Below, one piece after another: positions 1-12,600 of a stretch of 64,000 bases of DNA. The stretch is from Whitmania pigra. Its lineage: Eukaryota > Annelida > Clitellata > Hirudinida > Haemopidae. The stretch is from the NCBI GenBank assembly GCA_021613335.1, contig JAJTWR010000365.1:2371001-2435000 (forward strand), written 5' to 3'. Made by a program: the position numbers and the translations under genes. Under the pieces are notes generated by a model. It searched no databases, was not told the DNA's origin, and saw only the letters and a list, made by a program, of their open reading frames with translations. The stretch's first letter is position 1, and every line of letters starts with the position of its first letter.

Positions 1-1959
1 TTCTCTCAGACGTTGAAACATGGCACGCAGATTGTTGAACATCTCCTGCTCGGTTCTACCGTACACAAGAATGTCGTCACTAATGTTTATTGCGCCCGTT
101 AATCCACTGAGTGTCTCACGGATTGCATTCTGGAAAATCTCTGCAGCGCATGAAATACCGAAATTGAGACGTTTGTATCGACGCAGACCAACATGCGTGG
201 AGAATGTTGTAATGTAACGTGATTCAGGTACAAGTTCAAGTTGATTATATCCCTGATTTAAATCCAATTTTGAGAAAACTGTTGCACCATTTAGATCACT
301 GATCAGTTCATTTATAGTAGGCGTAATGTGTCTTTCACGTTTGATTGCTGTGTTAGCTTGTGTTAGCATATCTACACATACACGTTTTTGGCCAGTTTCA
401 CTCTTAGGCTTGGGTACGACGACGACTGGACTCACCCACGGAGTAGCTCCTTCTGTCATTTCGATGATGTCGAGCTCTTCGTCATGCTTGAGTTGATCTT
501 CTAACTGTTGACGAACATGGAATGGCACCCGACGATGAGGCTGCGCGACTGGTTGTACGGCGTTGTCGATGTGTAGTTTGACTTGGAAGTCCTTCAGCTT
601 ACCGACACCACGAAATAAATCAGCATATTCTGTGACGAGTTCATTGACGATCTGATCGGTGGATGTCGTACGTTCACCAATCGGTTTCACGACGTGCAGT
701 AGGTGTAGTGCTTGAGATACTTCCCAGCTTAGGAGAGAACCTTCCTTGCTATCAATGACGTAGAACAGGGTGTCTGACTTTCTGTCTTTATATCTAACCA
801 CAGCACGAAAAGTCCCTAGCACCTTGAGAGGGCTTTGCGAACAGTATGCAAATACTTGTTTGTAGTTGCTGTGCAGCTGAGGTACAGGTTTAATTTTAGA
901 AAAATCGAGTTGGCTCATGATGCTTACACTTGCTCCTGAGTCTGCGATGACATCGATTGTAGTGTTGTTTACATTCACTAAGAAGTGTGGTAGATTTCTT
1001 TTGGTGTTCAATCGATTTGAATGAACGCTCAGTGCATACACATAACGACTCTGCTCAGATGAATGTTCACTGTTGTCAGATGAACTTCCGTTGCTGTCGG
1101 CATTGACACGGCGAACACGATGGTATTTGCCATGACGGGTTTTCGGCAGTCGGCTTTGCGGTCTATCATGTGATATGCTGTCGCGATGTCGCTGATGTGG
1201 CGGCTGTTGTGATGCACCATCTTTCGAACGACACTGTGACGCAAAATGATTTGGCTTCTTGCACGAATTGCAGTACTTGCCATGCGCCGGACACGATGTC
1301 TTTCCACCCTCGTGTGGCCATATGCCACCACAGTTGTGACACTTCATGTCAGCTGTTTTCTTGGAATTGTTGCAAATCTGCTTATTGCGATTCAGACTCA
1401 GTTTGTTAACATGCTCATTCTCCATACTCTTTGCTTGGATATCGGAGAGTTCTAAACTACGACCAACATCTATGAGTTTAGTGAGAGTCATGTCAGGTTC
1501 ACATAAGGCTTTACGGCGTAGTGTACTTGATAAACAACCTTGGATGATTTGAGATTTTATCTCACGATCAACATTGTCGAAAGAGCATGAGGTTGCCAGT
1601 TGTTTCAAACGGGTGTAGTAGGCTGTTAGTGGTTCATCTGTTTGTTGTTTAGACTGTCGAAACGTGTAGATCTGGTATTCGACGTTTTGCTTTGGTGTGA
1701 AAAACTTGTTGAGAGCAGTGACAGCCTTTTCGAACGGATCCTCTCCCTCTGCAGCTTCGGCATCTGGAAGAGTATCAAGGATGTCGTTGACTTCCTCACC
1801 CGCGTAGTGGAGTAGGAGTGCTCTTTGACGTTTGCGATCAACAATATTTACGGCCACCATCAGGTTGCGAAAGCGAGAAACCCACTTTGTCCATCGAACT
1901 CCTGCTGAGTCGTGTGAATCGACTACAAACGACGGAAACGTTGGTAGTGCTTCAGCCAT
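1..1959 (-). mobile_element. Ty3/Gypsy LTR retrotransposon gag-pol ORF, cut by the left edge
   Basis: One uninterrupted minus-strand reading frame of 653 codons runs from the ATG at 1959 to the window edge with no stop. In order it shows: a gag region; a CX2CX4HX4C zinc knuckle at 1231-1272 that binds nucleic acid; an aspartic-protease DSGAS motif at residue about 340 (931-942); and the start of the reverse transcriptase, with the catalytic box SDDILVYG (73-78 codes the two Asp). Gag and pol are fused in one frame without a frameshift. The single-frame layout, the short LTR and the TTGGCGACGAG leader resemble the Mag-like Gypsy lineages; that placement is inference. The rest of RT, RNase H and integrase would lie left of the window. 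The intact frame suggests a recent insertion. Confidence 0.93.
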
Positions 1960-2100
1960 GGATTAGATAATGGTGTTATCGATAGTAGCTTTCGATGACT
2001 TCGATAACGCTCGGAGGCCAGACAACAGCGTCTATCCGAAATGAACAAACTTTCGATTTTTGTCGATAAAAATTGGTGCAAACTATTTGCGAAGGTCCGT

Positions 2101-2119
2101 TTCGAAATTCTCGTCGCCA
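2101..2119 (-). other. tRNA primer-binding site of the Gypsy element
   Basis: Minus-strand TGGCGACGAG begins one base after the LTR end. TGG at the start pairs with a tRNA 3' CCA, and this leader is typical of Mag/mdg-type Gypsy elements. The leader from 1960 to 2100 links the PBS to the gag start codon. Confidence 0.65.
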
Positions 2120-2120
2120 A

Positions 2121-2241
2121 TGTAATGTTCTATCGTTTAATTTGTTCGTGAAAAACCAACAACCGTTCCTTTTAATTTCCGCACTTCAACGCCGCCATAT
2201 AAACAAAGATCCCCTATCGTTACAACATTACAGTTATTACA
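2121..2241 (-). repeat. Putative 5' LTR of the Gypsy element (121 bp)
   Basis: Read on the minus strand, this segment starts TGTAAT and ends ATTACA, a 6-bp inverted terminus of the usual TG...CA type. It lies directly upstream of a primer-binding site and contains a TATA-like TTTATATGG. The partner LTR and target duplication are outside the window, so the boundaries rest only on the terminal inverted repeat and the PBS spacing. Confidence 0.65.
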
Positions 2242-2415
2242 CAGATCCAGGCCATCTTAACCACTATAAATAATAGTTATGTTTATGTTAGTAAAACATT
2301 ATGACTATATATTACTTGATAGATCTCAGTATGCTATGCGCAGACTTGAGATGTTTTAGTTTTCTCCACATATTTTTTTTCAAGAGCTCTGCGGGCCAGA
2401 TTAAAGCCCTTAGAG

Positions 2416-2712
2416 CAGTGGTTCTCAACTTTTTTTCGCCGCGGACCGGTCAATGCCTGATAATTTTACCGCGGAGGGGGGGTGGGGGTGGAGTGGAGTT
2501 GAATATTACGTAATAAAATTATGGAAGTTCAGTCCCACAATGAAAAGGAAAAAAGATAATAATAAAATTACTGCACTGTAATCACTTAATTAGATTAATT
2601 AAAAATTATTTTAAATTCAAAATTTAATTTAATTAAAAAGTGTATCATTTTTTTGGTAAGTTGATCGTTATTCTTAAAATGTTACAAAATCAGACTCAAT
2701 AACTAACCACTG
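2416..2712 (+). mobile_element. Non-autonomous hAT element (MITE), older copy
   Basis: The left end reads CAGTGGTTCTCAAC and the right end CCACTG, the terminal form of Tip100-type hAT elements. Imperfect 8-bp flanks CCTTAGAG and CCTAAGAA (6 of 8 matching) look like a decayed target duplication. The first 100 bases match, in reverse orientation, the end of the MITE at 50527-50701, including CGCCGCGGACCG and TTGAATATTACGTAATAAAA. It ends about 230 bases upstream of the BLOC1S1 start codon and has no coding capacity. Confidence 0.72.
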
Positions 2713-2940
2713 CCTAAGAAGGCCATACTTGGGAGACCCATGGTCTAGTTGAAAATATTATAAAAATTATTATAATATTATTTATCTGGCACAAAATGAA
2801 TGCGATCTTGGTAGCAAAAAAATTTGCTTTTATTGCCAGCGGTAGCCTCGTGACATGGGCCTTATATGTTTTACATGTTTTCATATCAGTTGCTGCGCGA
2901 CATCGTAACGTTGGATTTTGTTCGGTAACCACATTTCCAG

Positions 2941-4815
2941 ATGCTTTCGTCTTTGCTGAAGGAACATCACATAAAACAAGCCCGTCACAGGGAAGCCCAG
3001 GGTAAGCTCATACTTTCTCATCCGAAAATTACATGCCTAATATTAAGAAGTAGCTGGGTTGCCAAATACGTATAAATTAAAGTCATATAGGCCCGACATT
3101 ACAAAAAAATGATGGGTTATATATAAAACATACAATGAAACAAAATTGAAAAAATGTCACAAAATTGGAAATGTCCATCAAAACGCTTAATGCAACTTTT
3201 TCGGTTTATTGTGGCGGACAGAGTTTCAGAGTTTATTTTTAATTCAGACAATACGATTCAGGCAGTGGGGCAATCCAGGAGTTTGAGAATTTCTTTTTTT
3301 TTTTAAATACCAATTCGAAATAAAATAGTTTGTCAGTTCTGCAAATGATTTTGTTAATTAACAACACTCTACAAACATAATGACAATCAATCACACAATT
3401 TTTAAATTGTGAACAAAGTTAAAAATCAAAATTGAAACTTTCAAAGAAATCTGAGAAATTCGGAAAGAATTGCTGAGGTTTTTTATAGCATGCAAAATCT
3501 ACTGTTCTGTATAGAAAATGTTCTGTTGGAACTTCAGATCCTTCGACGCTTATGTTCGTACAATGAGTTAAAGTTTCTGGTGTTATTCTATTTCTTGCCT
3601 TGCTAACTATCCTGTTCGTAAATTTTACTGTTCTTTACTTGACTGGTTGTTACAGGAAGGATTTCATAGAGCTAAAGTAATCAGTTCTGAAAAATACCTT
3701 AGTGTTTTGAAATTTTGAGAGAGATTGCCTTGGATATTGTTTTGTTAATCATTGAATATTCAAGGAGCTATTTCAGAAGATGAAGGTCATTGTAAGGGGC
3801 ACTGACTGCCAATGGAGCCGTTTGTGTTAAATGGAACTGGACCCTAAATATCCACACTTTCAAATAGTAAATTATCTTTGAGATTCAGTGTGAATGTTAG
3901 GCTCCAGGTGCAATAAAGGGCAGACCCCTGTCTGTTGTATGGAACCAAGAGATATAATAACAAGTTCTGTGAATTCTCTATCATCTCTTGATCAACTCTT
4001 TTCCACATAGGTCAACAACATCATCTTTGATGATCTTTACAGTCTCCTATTATTTGTCAATCTTATTTCATATTTATTTTGATGAAAAGAAAATTGCCAA
4101 TGACCTCAAAATTGCTTAAAGAGTGGAACTTCTGGTGAAGATCTGGATCCCAGGCAAGCTTGAAACACTTGATCACCTCCATTATATGATGGCTATATGC
4201 TGGTGATAGCAACTCCTTACCAAGCTTCTCTTCTGGGACAATGGAGGCAACATGTGTTTGAGCATATCTGATCCTCTGATCTACATGTGTATATTTATTT
4301 GATGATATCAGAAGACCATAATGTCATGCTTTTACAATCAAGCTATGATTGAACATGTTATTTTAAAAGCAATAGATGTAAAATTTATTAAAATGTTTTA
4401 GAGAGGAAGAGATCTGAGGCAGTGACTGTAACATCAACGTTGGCTTCCTCACTGGTAGAACATTTGAATAAGGGGTGATATTTGATTACTTAAACTAATA
4501 AGGTATTTTTTTAAATACTTACATTCATTAATAGAGTTGCCCAAGCATATGTAAATCAAAAGAAACTTGACACAGAAACCAAGATTCTACAGGCCAATGT
4601 CGTCCAATTCTCAAAGCAAGCCAACCAGTGGCTGAGACTGATCAATGATTTCAATCAATTGATAAAGGTTAAAGCTCTTAAGACAAATTTAAATCATACT
4701 CATGTTTATTAAAATGTTGCAGGAAATTGGCGATGTCGAAAACTGGTCAAGAAGCATTGAAGCAGATATGAGAACAATTTCTAGTGCTCTTGAATATGCA
4801 TACAAGAGTTCATGA
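2941..4815 (+). CDS. BLOC1S1: BLOC-1 subunit 1 (BLOS1/GCN5L1)
   Basis: Four coding exons: 2941-3001, 4402-4474, 4535-4667, 4723-4815. All introns are GT-AG with continuous phase and give 119 residues (human about 125). Conserved stretches are the N-terminal MLSSLLKEHH, VEHLNKGVAQAYVNQKKLD in the middle and EIGDVENWSRSIEADMRT near the C-terminus. The protein is largely helical/coiled-coil. In known animals BLOS1 belongs to BLOC-1 and BORC, which act on lysosome-related organelle biogenesis and lysosome positioning, and it has been linked to mitochondrial protein acetylation. The start is the first ATG of the conserved exon. A hAT MITE sits just upstream, and a poly(A) signal follows at 4885-4890. 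It converges on MGAT4 1.8 kb away. Intron 1 (1.4 kb) shows nothing recognisable. Confidence 0.93.
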
Positions 4816-4884
4816 ATTTGGATTGCTGTGGATTGAAGAATTTATCCTACCATAATTTACCATAATTCTATCACAAACACTTAT

Positions 4885-4890
4885 AATAAA
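4885..4890 (+). promoter_or_regulatory. Poly(A) signal AATAAA for BLOC1S1
   Basis: An exact AATAAA lies 70 bases after the BLOC1S1 stop codon. Confidence 0.6.
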
Positions 4891-6475
4891 TGTATAAATG
4901 CAGATGCGAACACCATTCATGTTAATCTAAAATTGATCAAATCACATCAATGTCCACAGTTATTAACTTAGGGGAGGACAGAGCTTTTGAGATGTTTTTC
5001 CATTTGGCAATAGTTAGACTGTTGGAACCTCTTCGATCATTATCTGTCAAAAAAAAGTTCTTTAGATGGATGTTTAACAAATAGTGTTAGCAAATTGATG
5101 TTTGTTGGTGTGCAAACTTTAAAGGAACTATTTGTAACTATTGGTGCTAGTGCATTATTTACTGCTAGATCTGGAATTTTTTGTTTTTTTTTGGATCCAA
5201 TCTTGGTTATGAAAAAATAAAATATATCTGTCAGATTTTTTTGTTTGTCTTCATTGCTAGGACTTCCTTTTTTCTTGCATGTGCACATTACAATGAAGCA
5301 TTGCTCCAGTTGCCAGCAGTGATGTGCTATCTATAAGAAAGTTAAGATGTGGTACAACCAGGCATTCAATGACGAATGATTGACAAACATTGAGTTAAAG
5401 GATTGATAAAGCCTGATCATAATGATCGCTTTGGCATGTACAGTTGGTTGGTGTTTACTAACTAATACTAATAAAACAAGATGCTGGCACTTAAGCGAAT
5501 GCAGAATGTGAAGGCCTGAGGCACAGCTCTGGACATTGATCAATTTATTTAGAATACCTAAGGGGCTCTCAATTCAAAACAAAATAGCTCAAGTGGAAAG
5601 AAGTGCTGCAAATCAGGATACCAGTAGGAAGTCCAAATTTGCTATTTTAACTGAATTTACAAGTAAAGTGATGGCCTTGCCCCACTCCTCCAAGAGTATT
5701 TAAAAAGCAGACTGAGTTGGTTAAAACGAAACAGGCAGAAACAGGCGAACAAACTTTGTATGGGAAAGTTGTCTCTTGATTGTTAGCCAAGCAAGCAGTT
5801 GCCAGGGTTCAATCCTAGCAAGAGTTTGGTTGACAATGTTACTGCAGGACATCAAAGATGATGGAAAAAAGCCAACAATGAGACAGGAGACTTCCTAATC
5901 AAGATTCTCAATTAAACTTTGATAGTTGTGATATTGATGTAATTTCTAATAGGTTGACTCTTGAACTTTGAATTAAAATGAAATTGTGCTTGGTTCGTTT
6001 CATTATTAATGAATACTTAATTGCGAATTCATGGCTGTAAATAATAACATGAATACTAATTGAGAAATAATTATTGACACTAAACGTTTATTTTATTTGC
6101 TGCTTCTTACAAACACTGTAACCCAGTTTTAATCTGTCAGAAAATAGGTTGAGAAATGTTTGACAAAGTGCCTCCTAAAATAACATTGATGAGTTTGTTC
6201 AAAGGAATTCATGTGTAATGGAACTATTTCTATTGAACTTTCTACTATAAATACTTTGTATTTGTATTTAGCCAATCTTTTGAGTGCCTTATGTATCCAG
6301 ATAGGACGTTAAGACACTTCTTAATCGATCCACGATATATATGGTGCCCAAACCCGTTCACAGGAATGCAACACCTCTGAGCTAACTGGCACGCCAATGT
6401 GGGATGCTAATTAAATTTGGCTTTCATCTGGTGTTTTCGTTCTACCTGTTTAAGCTGTTTGTATATTAACAATTA
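4891..6475. other. Intergenic, BLOC1S1 to MGAT4
   Basis: AT-rich sequence between two convergent genes. Its short ORFs (for example 5040-5288 and 5331-5543, minus) have no family resemblance and look like chance frames. A TTTATT run near 6089 could serve as a poly(A) signal for MGAT4 on the minus strand. No repeat was recognised. Confidence 0.5.
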
Positions 6476-6638
6476 TTAAGCACTTTGCTGTTTAGCAGTC
6501 TGCCATTGAAAGAATTTACTTCCTTGAGATGGCTCTATACTCAATATTAAGTGCTACTTTAATTGTCTTTGGAAGATAATGCTAATAATAATATTAGTGC
6601 TAAAAATGAATGGAAAGATAATGTGCAAATCACCCATT

Positions 6639-9600
6639 TCAGTCAAATCCTAATAGTTTGGTAAATTGTAAAGTGTGTAGAATGATGCAAGGTTCCCTCA
6701 CCTCGCTTAATATGACCCAAGCTCTAGAGTCTTCATGGACAAATAGACGCAGTGATTCCACTGGGGACCAGTGCTGTGGAACAATTCCTTCAGCCACTCC
6801 TGACTCATCATTAAATTTCCCAACTTTTATAAAACTTGAGTTGTTCGATACTGGAAGTACTTCAATGGATGTATTGTAGAATTTGTCCCCTGGGTGATCG
6901 GCATCTCCACTCCGGAATAAATATCTGAAAAGATGCACCTTATTAACTGTTTAAATCCAAAAATCTTTTACAAATGTAAATGAGAAGCATTTTTGTTTGC
7001 CCAAGCCATGCAGACAAATGCATGTTTATGATAATGGTCTACATTGTGAGCATGTGAATTAGATACACAGTGTCTGCATCAATTTTCTGGTACTTGAACC
7101 AATGAATGCACTCAAGTTCTCTGTACTTGTTCCCATCATCAAAAAAGCATAATTATTGATGCAGATTTGAATAAATAACCCCAACAGCTCAATATATACT
7201 TCAAATAATCTCGTTTGTATATAGCTATGGAAATGCATAATCTTACTTGAAAGAATCAAGCATTTGAACTAGAATTGCTTTTAAACCTAAATATTGTTGT
7301 GTAAGGGCCATATGCTAAACAGAAGCAAGAAGTTATTTAATTATTAAATGACCACAAAATGTGTCTTGCATCCGCAAGAAATTTCTTTAGTCACCTAAAA
7401 ACCTCGTAAATATTGAAGAACCACAACATTAATTTTCAGGTAGGTCATTAATAAAATAAAAATGTTTCACCTTCCAATTTTTATGGGATGAAGAAACTTG
7501 AAAATAACGACATCATCTCTCTTAGGCAAGATACCCCAAAACACTGCATTTCCTACATAAGCAAGATCAAGAGAATAAGCCTCATATATTTTGATTGAAG
7601 TGAAAACCTCTGCTGGGGGATTGGAGTGGGCTCGTACCATTTGTCCCTTTTTGAAATCTTTGTCCTATTCAATAAAAATAAAAATTTTTCCAAAGACATT
7701 CATTAAAGCTAGATAACCCCTACCTTTAGCTTTTGCACTTTTCCTTTTAGAGATGAAAATGTGCCAACGTGCTGAAATAAAGAAGGTTTATATCTTTTCC
7801 GTAGTTGTTCCATTGAATGGAAGCAGTGTTTCTGCATGACAAAATGCTCAAGGTTAATTAAATAAATGCAATTTCAAGTTTAATTTATTTGTAAGTTTTG
7901 TGGTCTGATATATGTGCCACTCTAAATATTATGCTTGTTTAAATGTCATTGTTGGTCATACAAGCAGTTGAAAGCCTTTTGACCTTGTTTGAAATATAAA
8001 ACTAAAATAAATAAATATTAATGATAGTTTCAAGTCTAACATTAATTGAGCAACAGATGAAGCTGCAAGTAAGTCAAACAATCTCTTTTTCCAATGTCTC
8101 TCATGCAACTCTAAGATTACTTATTAAGAAGAGCAAGATCACTTAGACCAATGGTACACAATAGCAGAGGGCTACAAACAGAATTCGGAAAACCTCCGGG
8201 CCAAGAAAAAAGGGACTGTGTAAAATATATTCAAAATTTATACCTCATCGACATCAAGACAAGGCATGTACAGGAGCATAAAGTTGTGAACTAGATGATC
8301 GTAGTAAATCTTGACAGTTTTAAGTTAACGATTTTACTTGATTGAAGACAAGTGACATGATTTTTGATGTTCTTTCTTTTCTAACAACAAGTTGCTTGTG
8401 CCACGACCCATCAAGATCGGGCACGATGGCCACAGGCCCCTTAGGTTATGTAAATTTGGTAACAGAAAAGCAAAAAAAATAAAGGATGTGATTGTAATAT
8501 TTTAATTTTTTAAGCCCTGTTCCTAGACCCACTCTTCTTTAAATTCCACATTTACGTAATATCTACATTCAATTGTGCACAATTGCCTATGTGCGCAACT
8601 GTTTGTATATGCAATAATAATGATTAGTATCCTGTTTGCATCAGCCTCAACTTATATGAATCACATCCAAACCACAAACTTTCGTGGTGATTCACAACTT
8701 CACTTCCTTTACTAAATTTAAATTTTATTATCAAGAAGTAGTGAAGCAGAGTGCATGAGAGATGCCATATTAATGTTCACTATTCAAGCTACATCATCTA
8801 GCTGGGAGCAGTGTTCACAGAGGATTAGTCATATATCATACCATGACGGCATGATGTTGAGCAACAATGAATATCTGTTTGCTGGCCTAAATGTGACTTC
8901 TGTTAGATGATCTATAGCTCAAATAACTTCTTGCAACTTTTAATGCCTAAACTGAAATTAGGCTGGACTCTAATCATCTCATCACAAACTATAAATATCA
9001 ATCATAACTTAATTCATGATAGAGAATAAAAAAAAGACTAACATTTGATTTTTCTGGGTTACATGTTTTGACATATAGCAAGTGATCAAGTAGCCAGTCA
9101 ACAGGCTTGTCTTTGTGGAACATAAGAAAAAATTCGATGACAAAAGGGAGATCACTGACTTTAAAAAGCTTTCCTATAAAAAGTTCAAAGGACATCCAAG
9201 ATGATATCCCTTTGTCAAAATTATGCCAAAAATAAAATACTGACCTATAAAACCAAGATGAGAAAATTCAAGAAGCAACCATTTGTTACTTGCTTGACTG
9301 CTAGCAAATGATTTCATCACTCCAATATATCCAGGCTTGGTCATAACATCGTCCTCCAACTAATAAAACAACAATATAAACTTTATATTAGAAGAATTAT
9401 TTTATTTAAATTATGAGTTCAATAAAACACATAATAAAGTGTGTTTAATTATTTTTAAAAGTTTTCTGCTTTATAACATAAAATGGTACCTGTAGATAAT
9501 AATATCCCCTGCTACAAGCATACATCATCATGTAGCTGTAATCTAGATTCTGTTTTGTTCGCCATCTGGTAATTCAAGTTAAAACAAAATAGCCAAAAAC

Positions 9601-12600
9601 AAACTCACAAGTTATTTCTATAATAAATAATAAATTTAATAACAAAATTAGTACAAACGTTAGTTAATTTATGGCAAGTTCATTTACATCAGACTCAAGG
9701 TCCAGGGTTAATTACCAATTACCTCCAGCCTGAGAAATTTATCAAAAATTTTTTTTAATGACGAAGTTTAAACAACATTCGGTTTTATTAGCAGCCATAA
9801 TGTGCCAACTTTTCAAACTCAACTTATTATGACAAGGTGATGGTAGAAAATAGTAGATAGGCTAATGTGGTCCATAATAAGTGGGGTGAAAAAAACCTGA
9901 TCCTTTTCTATTTAGCCAATTTAGGTAACAAATTAATAACATAACATTTGTGGGTGACTAAGGATACTATAATTTTCAATCAATATAGAATATTTTGACA
10001 AATTTATTCAACTAGCTATATACCTTTCGAGCTACTTTACTCAAATGACTTATTCAAATGACTTGTTCGTTTTCTTTGGTTGTAAGAAAAGACATCCCAT
10101 TATTAATCAAGCTTTTTCCTTTATAAGCTCAGCTTGCTAAAGCAATGGTTCAACAACTTAGATCAAAAGTTAGCTCCCATTTGCTGTCAGCTGAAATTTT
10201 ATATTTGCCACAAGAAGTGTATAAAGTAATGATTGAATTATTCCTTTTAATTTTGGAATAGGTTTCATAACATAACATCTTCAGAAATGAATGTCTGAAT
10301 ATTGTACCTACACTGCTTAATTTTTAATCTTACAAAATAAATAAAAATTACCATCAAATACTGTTAACAAATAATACAGTTGCCAGTTGCTGTCCCAACA
10401 TAAACTTCAACCTAGTAAATCTCCATATTGTTTGAACAACCAGTAAATATTATCCAAAACACCTAAAAGTCCACATAAATATTAGTTTCCACAAAAGGAA
10501 CAAAATTAAAAACTTTTAAAAATTGAATTAAAAATATTTAGACCACCTTATGTTATGTAAATAGAATTATGCCTATAAAAAACAGCTAAATCAACTTATG
10601 TTAACTTCTTAATTTTGCATCTAGCTCTTAAAAATTACACTGAACATAAAAAGCTTTTTGCAGATAACTTGATGTATAATACCAGTTCTTAGTCAATTTA
10701 AACATGCTGATTTCGATTATGTAAACTATTTGTTTTATCACCTTCCATTCTTGAAATATATGAGATCTAAAATTTTCTATTTCCATTACTTCAATACTTT
10801 ACTTCAAAATGGTATTTTCATACAAATTTTGTTTTGGTAGTCATTGCCACATGAAACATTAAACAAAAGATTGAACATGGTTGTATCTAATAGTAGTAAA
10901 TATTATACATACATATATGATAATCAAAGATTCAATTTGAAGTCTAATATATGTAAAATATGTTAAACATGTTCATGGTTTAAATCTCCACTTCTATTGA
11001 ATAGTTGGAAAATTACACTTAAGCATCCAACAGTAGATTGCCAACATGGCATTTTTGTACTATCAAGTAGTCAGCACATTTTTTATATCCAAGGAAATGG
11101 ACTTGAATGCCATCCATGCATTTTTTCATAAGCTAATTTTTTTTATTTCCAAATCTAAGAATCTTGTTTTGCCTTCGTTAACTCAAATCTGGAAACTCAT
11201 TGAGCGGGTACCGAAATGTATCAGTTCCGTTGCCTAATGTCTCGACAAATCATTCACCTCCAGGGACAAGAATCTTCTCACCAAAGCTTTCTACGTATAC
11301 GTCAGACCAATCCTAGAGTGCAGCAGTCAGGTCTGGAACCCTCACCATAAATACCTGATTGAGAACATTGAAAACATCCAAAAAAAATTTACCAAGGACA
11401 CCCCTGCTGTTGGACAGCTAAAGTACCACGACCGGCTCAAGGCTCTACAACTTAAATCGCTTGATCATTGCCTTTTAATAGCTGGCCTCTGCTTATTATA
11501 CAGGATCATCAATAATTTAACATCAACTAACCTTAAAAACCATATTCATTTTGCAAGCTACTCATCATCTAGAGGTCATCAATTTAAACTAAGGTCATAT
11601 TTTTGCGCAATAGACAACACCAAATATTTTTTCACAAATCGAATTAACATTTGGAATAAACTACCTAATAGCTTAGTCTCAGCTAGCACCTATAGTCGCT
11701 TCACCTCCCTTCTCAATGAATATGACTTGTCTCCTTTTCTCGTCTATTACTGATTGAATCTCTGATTGAAGTAAATTTGTGTTTATTTGCAGATATGCAA
11801 AAGAACAAATAGGTGGGTGAGAACAATCATTTAAGCAAAGTAATTTTTATTGGCACCCTAAAAACACATTTGAAAAATTGTCTTCAATATTTAGAAAGAC
11901 CTGAGGCAATGTTTGATTTGTTTCTAAGCCCTACTAAGATTTTAATAATAACTCTTAATGCTCAGGAGATAAATAAATGTCCATTAAAGTTTTCACATTT
12001 AAAATATGTGATACAGTTATGCAATTATGTAGCATGTTAAGTGGAAGCCCATGTAATGTGGAATTAGTTTACAAGTTCTTTGCTGTCCTTTGAAGTGTTT
12101 GCTTCACTTTTGACCTTCAAATTATTATGCTCCGCTCACTGTCGCTCAGTGATTGGTGGCCAAGCGCAGTATAACTTGCTGAAAACAATGGAGAAGTGAG
12201 GGGCAAAAGCCAACTCACTGGCACGCATTTAAACCCTCAATGAACTTAATGATTAAATAAAAAAAAACATGTTACAAAAAAATATATTGAGCTGATTATT
12301 TAGTAATATAATTATAATGTAATTATGTAATTAATATATATTAAAATATAATTTTAAACACATTTTTTTTTTATTAGATACAATTGAAGGGCCCAATTGG
12401 ACCACTAACACAATTGCGAAAAAACAAAAGACATTGACCGGTGGACTAAAGTCTAAGTCACGTATTATTGAGTTGAAACGGGAGACCGTGGTTGATTTAA
12501 CGATATCAATGTGTTCCATGGCTTTACAATTCTATTGCAAAAGGAGAATTTAACACTGTCTATAGAATAATTACTTTGCTTAAGTTTGAGACTATGTCCT

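Noticed and set aside
2301..2513. Plus-strand ORF of 70 codons
   Set aside because: Runs into the GC-rich end of the hAT MITE; no protein likeness.
6658..6879. Plus-strand ORF of 73 codons
   Set aside because: Antisense shadow of the last MGAT4 exon.
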